From Thalassococcus halodurans (GTDB taxonomy: Bacteria > Pseudomonadota > Alphaproteobacteria > Rhodobacterales > Rhodobacteraceae), in NCBI GenBank assembly GCA_950096585.1, contig CATNDK010000001.1, positions 40,943 through 104,942 on the forward strand: a stretch of DNA of 64,000 bases, in the 5' to 3' direction. The position numbers and the translations under genes are program-made. Of this stretch, positions 34,905 through 43,763 are shown one piece after another (within the stretch, counting starts at the first letter, position 1; each line of letters opens with the position of its first letter). Under the pieces are notes generated by a model. The model was not told where the DNA came from. It saw only the letters and a program-made list of their open reading frames with translations, and ran no database searches.

Positions 34905-36293
34905 TTAGTAGCGGTAGTGTTCCGGCTTGAAGGGGCCTTCCGGCGTAACGCCGATGTACGCTGCCTGATCGTTGTTCAGCTTGGTCAGCTTCACGCCGAT
35001 GCGATCCAAGTGCAGGCGCGCGACCTTTTCATCCAGATGCTTGGGCAGGATATACACTTCGTTGTTGTAGTTTTCACCGTTGGTCCACAGTTCGATCTGC
35101 GCCAGCACCTGGTTGGTGAAGGACGCAGACATTACGAACGACGGGTGACCTGTGGCGTTGCCAAGGTTCAGCAGTCGACCTTCGGACAGCAGGATGATGC
35201 GCGAACCAGAGGGCATTTCGATCATGTCGACCTGCTCTTTGATGTTGGTCCACTTGTGGTTCTTCAGCGCAGCGACCTGAATTTCGTTGTCGAAGTGGCC
35301 GATGTTACCGACGATCGCCATGTCCTTCATCTCGCGCATATGCTCGATGCGGATGACGTCTTTGTTGCCAGTTGTCGTGATGAACACGTCAGCGGTGGAA
35401 ACAACGTCTTCCAGTACGGTGACTTCGAAACCGTCCATTGCGGCCTGAAGCGCGCAGATCGGGTCGACTTCAGTCACCTTCACGCGGGCACCTGCACCGG
35501 CGAGCGATGCGGCAGAGCCTTTGCCAACGTCGCCGTAACCACACACAACCGCAACCTTACCGGCCAGCATGGTGTCTGTTGCGCGGCGGATGCCGTCGAC
35601 CAGCGATTCCTTACAGCCGTATTTGTTGTCGAACTTCGACTTGGTGACGCTGTCGTTCACGTTGATCGCGGGGAAGGGCAGCTGGCCTTTCTTGTGCAGA
35701 TCGTAAAGGCGGTGAACGCCTGTGGTCGTTTCCTCAGAAACGCCTTTGATCGCGTCGCGTGTTTTGGTGAACCAGCCTGGGGACAGTTCCATGCGCTTTT
35801 TGATCTGCGCTTTGATGACGGCCTCTTCTTCGGACTGCGGCACGGGGATGATATCTTCACCCGCTTCGGCGCGTGCGCCCAGAAGAACGTACAGTGTCGC
35901 GTCGCCACCGTCGTCGAGGATCATGTTAGCGCCTTCAGGGAACATGAAGGACTTGTCCAGATAGTCCCAATGCTCTTCCAGCGTCTGGCCCTTGATTGCG
36001 AAGACGGGCGTGCCGCCAGCAGCAATTGCCGCCGCTGCGTGGTCTTGGGTCGAGAAGATGTTGCACGACGCCCAGCGCACATCCGCGCCAAGCGCAACAA
36101 GCGTTTCAATCAGAACCGCTGTCTGAATCGTCATGTGCAACGAACCGACGATGCGCGCGCCTTTCAGGGGTTTTGCTTCGCCGTATTCCTCGCGCAGCGC
36201 CATCAGGCCCGGCATTTCTGTTTCAGCGATATCCAGTTCCTTACGGCCGAATTCGGCCAAGGAGATGTCTTTTACGATGTAATCGTTGGCCAC
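34905..36293 (-). CDS. ahcY: Adenosylhomocysteinase
   Basis: AhcY hydrolyses S-adenosylhomocysteine to homocysteine and adenosine, keeping methylation reactions running. The NAD motif is [40 protein letters not shown] and the C-terminal [16 protein letters not shown]-type sequence (here [26 protein letters not shown]) and PFKPEHYRY are diagnostic. GTG 36293 has a GGAGG site 5 bases upstream and gives the family N-terminus [16 protein letters not shown] (462 residues); ATG 36305 would sit on that site. Its neighbourhood with regA, senC and regB matches the photosynthetic Rhodobacter region. No SAH riboswitch is recognisable upstream. Confidence 0.96.
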   Translation of the reverse strand: MANDYIVKDISLAEFGRKELDIAETEMPGLMALREEYGEAKPLKGARIVGSLHMTIQTAVLIETLVALGADVRWASCNIFSTQDHAAAAIAAGGTPVFAIKGQTLEEHWDYLDKSFMFPEGANMILDDGGDATLYVLLGARAEAGEDIIPVPQSEEEAVIKAQIKKRMELSPGWFTKTRDAIKGVSEETTTGVHRLYDLHKKGQLPFPAINVNDSVTKSKFDNKYGCKESLVDGIRRATDTMLAGKVAVVCGYGDVGKGSAASLAGAGARVKVTEVDPICALQAAMDGFEVTVLEDVVSTADVFITTTGNKDVIRIEHMREMKDMAIVGNIGHFDNEIQVAALKNHKWTNIKEQVDMIEMPSGSRIILLSEGRLLNLGNATGHPSFVMSASFTNQVLAQIELWTNGENYNNEVYILPKHLDEKVARLHLDRIGVKLTKLNNDQAAYIGVTPEGPFKPEHYRY

Positions 36294-36437
36294 AACGGCC
36301 TCCATTCATTAATCCGAGTTTGGAGTGGCAGGTAGCACCGTTTCCCTATTTCGGCAACTTCTAGCATCTGGTTCGTTGCGTGATCGGTGGCTCTGTGCGA
36401 ACCAGACGGCAAGAATGTCACTTCCGGAGCAGTGGGA

Positions 36438-37031
36438 ATGTCCAAACAGCCAAGAGCATGGCAAAAAATGTTGTCAGGTCGCCGACTGGACCTTTTGGAT
36501 CCGACGCCTGTCGATATCGAAATCGAAGATATCGCGCATGGTCTTGCTTTTGTTGCCCGCTGGAACGGCCAAACCAAAGGTGATTTTCCCTATTCCGTCG
36601 CCGAACATTCGATCCTTGTCGAAAAGCTGTTTCAGCGCCTTTATCCAAGTTCTAGCGTCGCAGCGCGTTTGACCGCGCTTTTGCACGACGCGCCGGAATA
36701 CGTGATTGGCGATATGATTTCACCGGTTAAGGCCGCTGTCGGGCCCGACTATGGTGTTCTGGATGATCGCCTTTCCGCGGCTATTCCCATTCGTTTCGGG
36801 TTGGCCGCAGTCACTCCGAAACGCCTAAAGGCGCAGATCAAAAAGGCAGATAAGGTCAGCGCATGGATGGAAGCCACGCAAATCGCGGGCTTTGATGAAT
36901 CCGAGGCGAACCGCTTTTTCGGGCGCCCTGATCCTGCGCTGATTGCCGGATTGGAAATATCTCTCAGGCCGCCAGTCGAGGTGCGTGAGGAATTTGTCGC
37001 AAGGCACGAAGCGCTGCTCGCCCAGATGTAA
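36438..37031 (+). CDS. HD-domain phosphohydrolase (YfbR-like)
   Basis: A 197-residue protein with HD-type metal motifs: FPYSVAEHSILVEKLF (first His), then LTALLHDAPEYVIGDM (the HD pair) and later ADKVSAWMEATQ. The spacing and the MISP segment after HD recall bacterial YfbR-like 5'-nucleotidases, but the substrate is unknown. ATG 36438 has a GGAG site at 8 bases; a frame extension to 36387 lacks one. It is divergent from ahcY and stands alone on its strand, with 188 bases to the next gene. Confidence 0.82.
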   Translation: MSKQPRAWQKMLSGRRLDLLDPTPVDIEIEDIAHGLAFVARWNGQTKGDFPYSVAEHSILVEKLFQRLYPSSSVAARLTALLHDAPEYVIGDMISPVKAAVGPDYGVLDDRLSAAIPIRFGLAAVTPKRLKAQIKKADKVSAWMEATQIAGFDESEANRFFGRPDPALIAGLEISLRPPVEVREEFVARHEALLAQM

Positions 37032-37219
37032 GCGCAATCGGGTCAACAGACCTGCGTCCAAAAAGCAACGCCACGAAAGCTAGTGTGCTTGGAGGTCTCA
37101 CACGAGAATTCCAAGTCATATCGCAATGTGCAAACATAAGAATTATAAACAAAAAACAAAATACGGCCCCATTGTTCGCAAACGATAGGGGCTGAACATA
37201 GGCAGATGAGGCCAGGGTA

Positions 37220-37948
37220 GTGAGTACAGGATTCAAAGTCGCTGCGTGTATCGCAGCGCTCGTGATAACAAGTGGCTGCGCGCAGTCTTCCAAAACCTTC
37301 GAAGTGTCGAAAAACGATGTTGGTCAGCTTAGTCTGGCTGAAAGCACGCTGACGCCCGAAAAAAATCTGCAACAGCAGGCGATCGCCCTAAACGAGTTGA
37401 CGGCACAATTGGTCCGGCAATCAACCGTTCAAGGCGCGACGATGGGCGCGATTGGTGGCTGCGCCGCGGCTGCGATTGCTTCTGCGGGTGTAAACAAATG
37501 TGTTGGTTCAGCAGTTGTCGGCGCGACAGTTGGCGGGCTGATCGGTCGCGCGACGGGCAAAGCCAACGTAAAGAAACGGGTCGAGATCGTGTCGCACAAC
37601 GGCGTTGGTCGTGGCCTGCAAAAAGCCGAAGCCGATTTGGCGGCCATTCAGCTTGATCTGAACGATCTGATTGAACAGCAAAGCATGGAGCTTTTGGTAC
37701 TGGCAGAAGCCCGTAAAGAAGGCCGCATTTCCGAGACCGAATACGCAAACCGCGTTGAAGCCATCCGCCAGGTTCGGGCGGAGTTGGTCGAGGCTTTGAC
37801 CCTGACCGACAAGCAGGCCAAGCAGGTTCATGCATCGCTGCAAGAAGCGCAGGCGCTTGGTCAGGAAAAGCTGGAATGGCACCTGCTTGCGTCGCAGCGC
37901 CTTAGCGAAAACTCGGTCTCGGCGCGCGAAGCGGTGTCGCTGTTCTGA
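37220..37948 (+). CDS. Lipoprotein with glycine-zipper segment
   Basis: A 242-residue predicted lipoprotein: signal peptide with lipobox VITSGC (Cys20), then a short linker and a glycine-zipper hydrophobic segment (GATMGAIGGCAAAAIASAG and GSAVVGATVGGLIGRATG, about residues 72-116). The second half is helical with likely coiled-coil (LQKAEADLAAIQLDLNDLIEQQ and onward). Glycine-zipper lipoproteins of this kind sit in the outer membrane or periplasm, but I do not recognise a named family. GTG start with a GAGG site 8 bases away. It is convergent with regA, with a one-base gap. Confidence 0.75.
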   Translation: MSTGFKVAACIAALVITSGCAQSSKTFEVSKNDVGQLSLAESTLTPEKNLQQQAIALNELTAQLVRQSTVQGATMGAIGGCAAAAIASAGVNKCVGSAVVGATVGGLIGRATGKANVKKRVEIVSHNGVGRGLQKAEADLAAIQLDLNDLIEQQSMELLVLAEARKEGRISETEYANRVEAIRQVRAELVEALTLTDKQAKQVHASLQEAQALGQEKLEWHLLASQRLSENSVSAREAVSLF

Positions 37949-37949
37949 T

Positions 37950-38504
37950 TTAACGCGGCGAGCGTTTCGCCAGAATACGCTGAAGGGTGCGGCGGTGCAT
38001 GTTCAGACGCCGCGCCGTTTCAGACACGTTCCGATCACACAGCTCATATACCCGCTGAATGTGTTCCCAGCGCACGCGATCCGCGCTCATGGGGTTTTCA
38101 GGCGGTGGCGGTAGGTCGTCGCCAGTCGCCAAAAGCGCATTTGTGATGTCGGTCGCATCGGCGGGCTTGGACAGATAGTCGGTCGCACCGATTTTCACGG
38201 CGGCCACCGCCGTCGCAATTGCGCCGTAGCCTGTCAGGACAACTACGCGACAATCGGGGCGCTTTTCACGCAGCGTTTCAACCACGTCCAATCCGTTGCC
38301 GTCTGTAAGCCGCAGGTCAACCACGGCATAGGCCGGTGGGCGCGCCGTGGCGATTGCTGTTCCGGCTGCAACAGAACCCGCCGTCTCGACTTCGAAACCG
38401 CGTTTCTCCATCGCTTTGGCAAGGCGCTTCAGAAAAGGTTCGTCATCGTCGACCAACAGTAAAGAGCGGTCATCCCCCAAGGCTTCCAAAGTTTGCTCGC
38501 TCAC
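37950..38504 (-). CDS. regA: Redox response regulator RegA (PrrA/ActR)
   Basis: RegA is the DNA-binding response regulator of the RegB/RegA system that switches on photosynthesis, respiration and fixation genes when oxygen falls. The receiver domain has DDD at 20-22, Asp63 in VVDLRLTDG, and Lys in LSKPADATD; a proline linker (LPPPPENP) leads to the Fis-type helix-turn-helix DRNVSETARRLNMHRRTLQRILAKRSPR, identical in plan to Rhodobacter RegA. GTG 38504, with GGGAG six bases upstream, gives 184 residues, the family length, and Asp63 matches the known phosphorylation residue. ATG 38525 is the alternative. senC is immediately upstream. Confidence 0.95.
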   Translation of the reverse strand: MSEQTLEALGDDRSLLLVDDDEPFLKRLAKAMEKRGFEVETAGSVAAGTAIATARPPAYAVVDLRLTDGNGLDVVETLREKRPDCRVVVLTGYGAIATAVAAVKIGATDYLSKPADATDITNALLATGDDLPPPPENPMSADRVRWEHIQRVYELCDRNVSETARRLNMHRRTLQRILAKRSPR

Positions 38505-38565
38505 CGTGATCTCCCTTATCCCCATGCCTAAATTGTTAACTTGCCTTTTAAAGTCGGTCAAACTT

Positions 38566-39183
38566 TCAAGCAGCGTCAATAAAACAGGCGGTCTGTTTGG
38601 CTATCTGTTCAGGACTTAGGTCGCGGCGGAAGAAATCAACGAAACCATGTTCGGGCAGCACGAGGTAGGTGAACGTCATGTGGTCCACGAGATAGCTGTC
38701 ATCATCGGTTTCAGGCACACGATAATAGACGCGAAAGGCCTCAGCCGCTTGTTTTACTTGCTCTTCCGTCCCTGTCATTGCGATCAGATCGGGGTGCATC
38801 ATGTCCACGTAATCGGCCAGCACCTCTTGCGTATCACGGCGCGGGTCAACCGAGACGAAAAGAGGAGCCACATCGTATCCCATTTCCGCCAGAACATCGA
38901 TTGCATCGGCATTTCGGGCCATATCGAAGGGGCAGATGTCGGGGCAGAATGTATAGCCGTAATACAAAAGGGCGGGCTTTGTGAAAACATCCTTATCAGT
39001 CACGGTCATGCCGCGATGATCGGTTAGGTTGAATTCGCCCCCCAAAGCGCCGTTTCCTGCCACGCGCGACGTTCTGCAATCGGCAAACTGATCGCCCCCG
39101 GCACCGGGCCCTGTGACATACCAAAGCCCGCCGATCATTCCGGCAATGGCAGTGCAGGCAGCGGCAACGACAAGTTTTTGCAT
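38566..39183 (-). CDS. senC: SCO1/SenC/PrrC copper-binding protein
   Basis: SenC/PrrC is a membrane-anchored thioredoxin-fold protein that delivers copper to the cytochrome oxidase Cu sites and feeds into RegB signalling. The 205-residue protein has one N-terminal transmembrane helix (VVAAACTAIAGMIGGLWYV), the copper motif CPDIC (Cys80, Cys84) in FCPDICPFDMARN and the distant copper ligand His168 in VDHMTFTYLV. ATG 39183 has an AAAGGA site. It lies between regA and divergent regB; the gap to regB is 87 bases and holds a palindrome. Confidence 0.94.
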   Translation of the reverse strand: MQKLVVAAACTAIAGMIGGLWYVTGPGAGGDQFADCRTSRVAGNGALGGEFNLTDHRGMTVTDKDVFTKPALLYYGYTFCPDICPFDMARNADAIDVLAEMGYDVAPLFVSVDPRRDTQEVLADYVDMMHPDLIAMTGTEEQVKQAAEAFRVYYRVPETDDDSYLVDHMTFTYLVLPEHGFVDFFRRDLSPEQIAKQTACFIDAA

Positions 39184-39223
39184 GGCTCGATCCTTTGGTA
39201 GGGTGCGGGAACAATTGCGCATC

Positions 39224-39244
39224 ATTGATAGGCCACCTATCAAT
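39224..39244. promoter_or_regulatory. Palindrome in the senC-regB divergent promoter region
   Basis: ATTGATAGG (39224-39232) and CCTATCAAT (39236-39244) are perfect 9-bp arms around CCA, 27 bases before the regB ATG. The half-sites recall TTGAT/ATCAA of FNR, but FNR sites have four bases between halves and here there are nine. Confidence 0.6.
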
Positions 39245-39270
39245 TTAGGAAGCCTGGACAAGGGGGCACA

Positions 39271-40686
39271 ATGGCGCAAAACGCGACAGACGACGTCGAT
39301 AACGGGATTTTTAACGAAAGCCGTTGGTCAAACTGGATCCGCCTTCGGACGATGATCATTCTGCGGTGGTTTGCGATTGCGGGCCAGTTGGCTGCGATCG
39401 TCATTGGCACATGGCTTTATGATCTGGATCTGGAAACGGGTCTTTGCATTCTGGCCGTCGGTGTGTCGGTTGTGGGTAACCTGATTGCCAGTTTCATCTT
39501 TCCGGAAAACAAGCGCCTGACCGAGTTCGAAAACCTGTTGATGGTTTTGTTCGATGTCTTCCAGCTGGCATTCCTTTTGTTCCTGACCGGCGGTCTTAGC
39601 AATCCGTTCTCGCTGCTGGTGGTTGCGCCAGTCACGGTTTCGGCGGCAGTTTTGACAGTGCGGTCTACTGTGATCCTGAACGTCTTTGCGTTTTTGCTGG
39701 TGACTGGGTTGGTGTTTTTCCACTTGCCGCTGGTCACAAAGGACGGGGTCGAACTGCGTATTCCCGATTTGTTTGTGTTCGGCCAATGGGTCGCTATCAC
39801 AATCGCGCAGGTATTCATTTCGGTCTACGCGCACCGCTCGGTCAGTGAGATGCACAATATGTCCGATGCTTTGACTGCCACCCAAATGGCGCTTGAGCGG
39901 ACGCAGAAGCTGAATGACCTCGGCGGTGTCGTGGCCGCTGCGGCGCATGAACTGGGCACGCCTTTGGCCACCATCAAACTGACCTCCTCCGAGTTGATAG
40001 AAGAGCTTGAGGGCCGTGATGATCTTCAGGATGATGCGCGTCTGATCCGCGAACAGGCAGACCGCTGTCGCGATATTTTGCGCTCCATGGGGCGTGCCGG
40101 TAAGGATGATTTGCAACTCCGCTTTGCCCCCCTGTCAGAAGTGATCCGCGAGGCAGCCGAACCCCATCAGGATCGCGGGAAAGAGATCGACATTATACTT
40201 CTCGGGTGCGTCGAGGATGTGGACGTAGACGAACCAGATATCCGTAGAAAACCCGAGGTCATTCACGGCCTGCGTAACCTTATCCAAAACGCCGTCGACT
40301 TTGCGCGCAGCACTATCTGGGTCGAGGTGTCTTGGAGCGCGGACCAAATCTCGATCCGGATTATTGATGATGGTCGCGGGTTTCCGCCCCATTTGATCGG
40401 TCGGATCGGTGACCCGTTTGTCCGGCGCAGAAGATCCGAGCGCGACAGAAAAGACCGCCCCGGATATGAGGGCATGGGTCTGGGCCTTTTCATCGCCAAG
40501 ACCCTGCTTGAACGAACTGGCGCATCGCTGAGTTTTGCCAATGGCGGTGGTGATATCCATAGCGCGATGCAATCGGCATCGGGGCAGGGCGCCATTGTCG
40601 AGGTTGTTTGGCCGTCTTCCGCAATCACGGTTGATCCTGACAGCGCCCGCGGTCCCTTGGGCGAGAACCAGCAATTTAGAAGCTGA
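39271..40686 (+). CDS. regB: Redox sensor histidine kinase RegB (PrrB)
   Basis: RegB is the membrane histidine kinase sensing quinone and redox state. There are about six transmembrane helices in residues 25-190; the quinone-binding GGLSNPF motif is at 107-113. The H-box AAHELGTPLATIKL places His226, and the redox box REQADRCRDIL gives Cys266; these correspond to His225 and Cys265 of R. capsulatus. ATP-binding N-, G1- and G2-boxes are GLRNLIQNAVDFA, IIDDGRGFP and GMGLGLFIAK. At 471 residues it is full length. It is divergent from senC-regA. Confidence 0.96.
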   Translation: MAQNATDDVDNGIFNESRWSNWIRLRTMIILRWFAIAGQLAAIVIGTWLYDLDLETGLCILAVGVSVVGNLIASFIFPENKRLTEFENLLMVLFDVFQLAFLLFLTGGLSNPFSLLVVAPVTVSAAVLTVRSTVILNVFAFLLVTGLVFFHLPLVTKDGVELRIPDLFVFGQWVAITIAQVFISVYAHRSVSEMHNMSDALTATQMALERTQKLNDLGGVVAAAAHELGTPLATIKLTSSELIEELEGRDDLQDDARLIREQADRCRDILRSMGRAGKDDLQLRFAPLSEVIREAAEPHQDRGKEIDIILLGCVEDVDVDEPDIRRKPEVIHGLRNLIQNAVDFARSTIWVEVSWSADQISIRIIDDGRGFPPHLIGRIGDPFVRRRRSERDRKDRPGYEGMGLGLFIAKTLLERTGASLSFANGGGDIHSAMQSASGQGAIVEVVWPSSAITVDPDSARGPLGENQQFRS

Positions 40687-40700
40687 TTGTAATCAAGTAT

Positions 40701-40715
40701 TTAACAAAATCTTAA
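40701..40715. promoter_or_regulatory. CtrA-type binding site upstream of the divL-like gene
   Basis: TTAA (40701-40704), seven bases, TTAA (40712-40715): the alphaproteobacterial CtrA full-site pattern TTAA-N7-TTAA, exact. It is in the 72-base regB-divL interval, 44 bases before the preferred divL-like start. Confidence 0.6.
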
Positions 40716-40758
40716 GCATTTGTTCATTAGTGTTTTCCGTGTCTAAAGGAAAATGCGG

Positions 40759-42267
40759 ATGGTTCAGATTGTTGCGCTTCAGCCGGTGGTTTTCGCCCTG
40801 ATTTTAGGGGCGCTGATCACCTGCGTTGCTGCATGCATCCTGTTCAGGCGGCACAGTGCAAATCGGAAACGGTCGAGCGAGCCGTTATTTCTGATCCGCA
40901 ATGGCTTTGTCATCGATTCCAGCGTCATCGGAACGCGCCTTTTGCAGCTTGGTGGCGTTCAGGGGGCCAAGGGATGGGCCGACGTCCGAGAGGTTCTGGC
41001 TAACCTTATTCCGGATCTGCCCGTTACTTTACCTAGTGAAACACGCACGTTCGCATCTACGCGTGTCGATGCCCTTGCCTTACGGATTGTTCCGAACAGG
41101 CGGGGGCATCGCATTTCGTTGACCGGCCTTGATAAGGACAACGGTCAGCGCCTTTTGCTTGAACTTAGCCAAAGCAAACTGGCCTTTCTGATGCGCGTGA
41201 CCGATGCGGTTTCCATGCCGATCTGGAAGACGGATCAGGATGGAACGGTGAATTGGTGCAACAAGCATTTTCAAAGTCTTGTTGAACGATCGGGCGACGA
41301 ACAACCCTTTGATGTGCCGTCGGGCAAGAACACCATCCAGTCATCGCGCCGATACCGTTTGTTTTCCAACGCCTCGCAGGCAGATGAATGGTACGAGGTG
41401 CACAGCCGAGAGCTCGACTCTGGAAACATATTCTTTGCGCAGGAAATCAGCGCATTGATGCGGGCCGAGGATGCGCAGAGAAACTTTGTGCAGACGCTGG
41501 CAAAAACCTTTGCCTACCTACCCACCGGGATCGCGATCTTTGATCGGAAGAGCCAGCTGGTTCTGTTCAATCCGGCGCTTTTGGATTTGACCGAGCTTTC
41601 GGCAGAGTTTCTGTCAAACAGACCCACCATCACGACCTTTTTTGACCAGTTGCGCGAACTTCGGATTATGCCGGAACCCAAACGGTATGTGGATTGGCGG
41701 CAAAATCTGGAACGGCTGATCAGTGACGCGCAGAAAGACAGGTTTCGCGAAACGTGGACGCTGCCTGGTGGTCTGACGTACCGCATCACCGGCCGCCCGC
41801 ATCCTGATGGCGCGGTGGCTTTTCTGCTGGAAGATATCAGTGCCGAGGTGTCATTGACCCGCAAATTCCGCGCCGAGCTGGAGATGACCCAGGCCGTCAT
41901 GGATGCCGATGCGGATGGGCTGATCGTCTTTGACAATGCCGGGCGCACCGTGTTTTCAAACCTGTCCTATCGTCAACTTTGGAACCTTGATCCGGATGGC
42001 GGGCTTGAGGCGCTGACCGTGCTGGACGTGGTTAAGGCCTTGCGTAAAAAGTGCGACCCGACACCGTTCTGGTCTGATCTACGCGATTTTACAGCCAGCT
42101 TTGACTCGCGCGCTGAATGGGACTGCGAACTGACCGGACGGCGGTTCGGTCATTTGATTGCGACCGTGACACCTTTGTCTGCTGGTGCGACGGTCGTCAG
42201 ATTTCGGCAGGACGCCCGAAAGGTGCTTATCGCAGGACCCAACGATAATTCGCTGGAACAAGCCTGA
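40759..42267 (+). CDS. divL: PAS-domain signalling protein, DivL-like without kinase domain
   Basis: A 502-residue membrane protein with one N-terminal transmembrane helix (VVFALILGALITCVAACILF) and three PAS-like regions, the clearest beginning near FLMRVTDAVSMPIWKTDQDG, LAKTFAYLPTGIAIFDRK and MDADADGLIVFDNAGRTVFSNL. No H-box, N-box or G-box follows, so it cannot be a kinase. Rhodobacterales DivL is known to be a PAS protein lacking the kinase domain of Caulobacter DivL and affecting CtrA activity; this gene, next to tsaE as in related genomes, fits. ATG 40759 lies 8 bases after AAAGGA; ATG 40753 is too close to that site. Confidence 0.75.
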   Translation: MVQIVALQPVVFALILGALITCVAACILFRRHSANRKRSSEPLFLIRNGFVIDSSVIGTRLLQLGGVQGAKGWADVREVLANLIPDLPVTLPSETRTFASTRVDALALRIVPNRRGHRISLTGLDKDNGQRLLLELSQSKLAFLMRVTDAVSMPIWKTDQDGTVNWCNKHFQSLVERSGDEQPFDVPSGKNTIQSSRRYRLFSNASQADEWYEVHSRELDSGNIFFAQEISALMRAEDAQRNFVQTLAKTFAYLPTGIAIFDRKSQLVLFNPALLDLTELSAEFLSNRPTITTFFDQLRELRIMPEPKRYVDWRQNLERLISDAQKDRFRETWTLPGGLTYRITGRPHPDGAVAFLLEDISAEVSLTRKFRAELEMTQAVMDADADGLIVFDNAGRTVFSNLSYRQLWNLDPDGGLEALTVLDVVKALRKKCDPTPFWSDLRDFTASFDSRAEWDCELTGRRFGHLIATVTPLSAGATVVRFRQDARKVLIAGPNDNSLEQA

Positions 42268-42321
42268 CGTCTGACTGGGAATAGCGGTTGCGGAGAACCG
42301 CCCCTTGGGTAATCTCCGCGC

Positions 42322-42792
42322 ATGGAAAAAACTGCCGAAATTCTTCTGCCTTCTGCCGATGCCACGGCGCGCCTTGCCGTGGCAATCGGCGCCCATCTGA
42401 ATGGCGGTGACGTCATCCTTTTGTCCGGCGATGTCGGCGCGGGCAAAACGCATTTCGCCCGCAGCCTGATCCAGTCGCGCCTTGCCGAACCCGAAGATGT
42501 GCCGTCGCCCACCTTTACCTTGGTGCAGGTCTATGACGCGCCCGAAGTCGAGATATGGCATAGCGACCTTTACCGTCTTTCCGGACCGGATCAGGTGTTT
42601 GAACTTGGGCTGGCAGACGCATTCGAAACCGCCGTATGCTTGGTTGAGTGGCCGGATCGTCTTGGGGATCTCACTCCGTCATCGGCGTTGTCAGTGACAT
42701 TTACAGACGGCGATAACGACGATGCCCGCGTTGCGCATTTCAGTTGGACGGATAGTCGTTGGGATGACCTGATGCAGCAGGTGACCGCATGA
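42322..42792 (+). CDS. tsaE: tRNA threonylcarbamoyladenosine biosynthesis protein TsaE
   Basis: TsaE is the ATPase that supports TsaD and TsaB in making t6A37. The 156-residue protein has Walker A GDVGAGKTHFARSLI, the segment VPSPTFTLVQVYD and the Walker B-like FEVEIWHSDLYRL equivalent (here EVEIWHSDLYRLSGPDQVFELGL), and a WPDRLG motif (CLVEWPDRLG), all standard. The start overlaps nothing; the 3' end overlaps amgK by four bases (ATGA). It is the first gene of an operon running to addA. Confidence 0.95.
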   Translation: MEKTAEILLPSADATARLAVAIGAHLNGGDVILLSGDVGAGKTHFARSLIQSRLAEPEDVPSPTFTLVQVYDAPEVEIWHSDLYRLSGPDQVFELGLADAFETAVCLVEWPDRLGDLTPSSALSVTFTDGDNDDARVAHFSWTDSRWDDLMQQVTA

Positions 42793-43763
42793 AGGATTTT
42801 CTGCTGTTTTCTGGTTGGTCCGAGGCCCGGCACGAGCCCGTGGCGGGCGATGCATCTTCGCGCAGCTACACGCGCCTGCGTCGGGGCAAAGACACAGCCA
42901 TCCTGATGCAGGACCCCGAAGGCGATGTCGCGCTTTTTGCGCGGCTGGCCGAGTATCTGACAGCCATCGGCCTAAGCGCGCCGCGTATTTTGGCGATTGA
43001 TGCGGCCAAGTGGCTGCTATTGATCGAAGACCTCGGCAGCGATCTGTTTGCGGCCAAATTAAAGGATGAACCCGACCAAGAGGGGATGCTTTACCAGCTT
43101 GCGACCGACGTTCTGCTGCACCTGCATGACCAAGCGCCGCCCGAGACACTTCCGGTCGCGAGTGTTGATCATCTTGCGACGGCAACGGACCTTGTTTTTG
43201 ATTGCTATCTGACAGGCGCTGGCGGCACCCAAAACGACCAAGCAAAAGCCGATCTGCGCGCCGCGTTTCAGGATGTCTTAAGCCAGCATGCCGATGTGGC
43301 GGATGTGATGATCTTACGGGATTATCATGCTGAGAATCTTCTTTGGTTGCCGGATCGCGACGGAGTGAGGCGGGCAGGCGTGCTTGATTTTCAGGACGCG
43401 CTTCTTGGCCATCGTGCCTATGATCTGATTTCACTTCTCGAAGACGCGCGGCGGCATGTGTCCGATGAAACGCGCGATCACGTCATCAATTACTACCTGT
43501 CACGGACCGGCGCGGATGAGGCGGAATTCAGAACCCAGCTTTGCGTTCTGGGCGCTCAACGTAATTTGCGTATTCTTGGGGTGTTTGCCCGACTAGCGAA
43601 GGTCAGGGGCAAACCCGGCTATATCGATCTGGTGCCGCGTGTCTGGGCGCACATTCAGCGTGATCTGGACCATCCTGCGCTCGGCGATATCGCAAGCATT
43701 GTTTCGGCGCATCTGCCTGCACCGACAGACGCGGTTCTGGAAAGGCTAAAAACCAATGTGTGA
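42789..43763 (+). CDS. amgK: Aminoglycoside phosphotransferase-family kinase, AmgK-like
   Basis: A 324-residue choline-kinase-fold protein with the catalytic Brenner-type segment ILRDYHAENLLWL and the metal-binding VLDFQDALLGHRAYDLISLLED. AmgK phosphorylates N-acetylmuramic acid and N-acetylglucosamine at C1 in a peptidoglycan recycling bypass that avoids MurA and fosfomycin. The next gene, murU, encodes the second enzyme of that route, so the pairing supports the identification. Overlaps are four bases with tsaE (ATGA) and eight with murU. No sequence evidence separates it from other sugar kinases. Confidence 0.82.
   Translation: MKDFLLFSGWSEARHEPVAGDASSRSYTRLRRGKDTAILMQDPEGDVALFARLAEYLTAIGLSAPRILAIDAAKWLLLIEDLGSDLFAAKLKDEPDQEGMLYQLATDVLLHLHDQAPPETLPVASVDHLATATDLVFDCYLTGAGGTQNDQAKADLRAAFQDVLSQHADVADVMILRDYHAENLLWLPDRDGVRRAGVLDFQDALLGHRAYDLISLLEDARRHVSDETRDHVINYYLSRTGADEAEFRTQLCVLGAQRNLRILGVFARLAKVRGKPGYIDLVPRVWAHIQRDLDHPALGDIASIVSAHLPAPTDAVLERLKTNV

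Noticed and set aside
34917-36335. 472-codon open frame on the plus strand opposite ahcY
   Set aside because: It is the antisense reading of highly conserved ahcY in a GC-rich third-position context. The amino-acid composition is atypical and there is no ribosome-binding site or neighbour support.
36294-36437. Possible SAH or SAM riboswitch before ahcY
   Set aside because: The 144-base divergent gap has none of the conserved stems or loops that I can recognise, and most of it serves the promoter of the HD gene.
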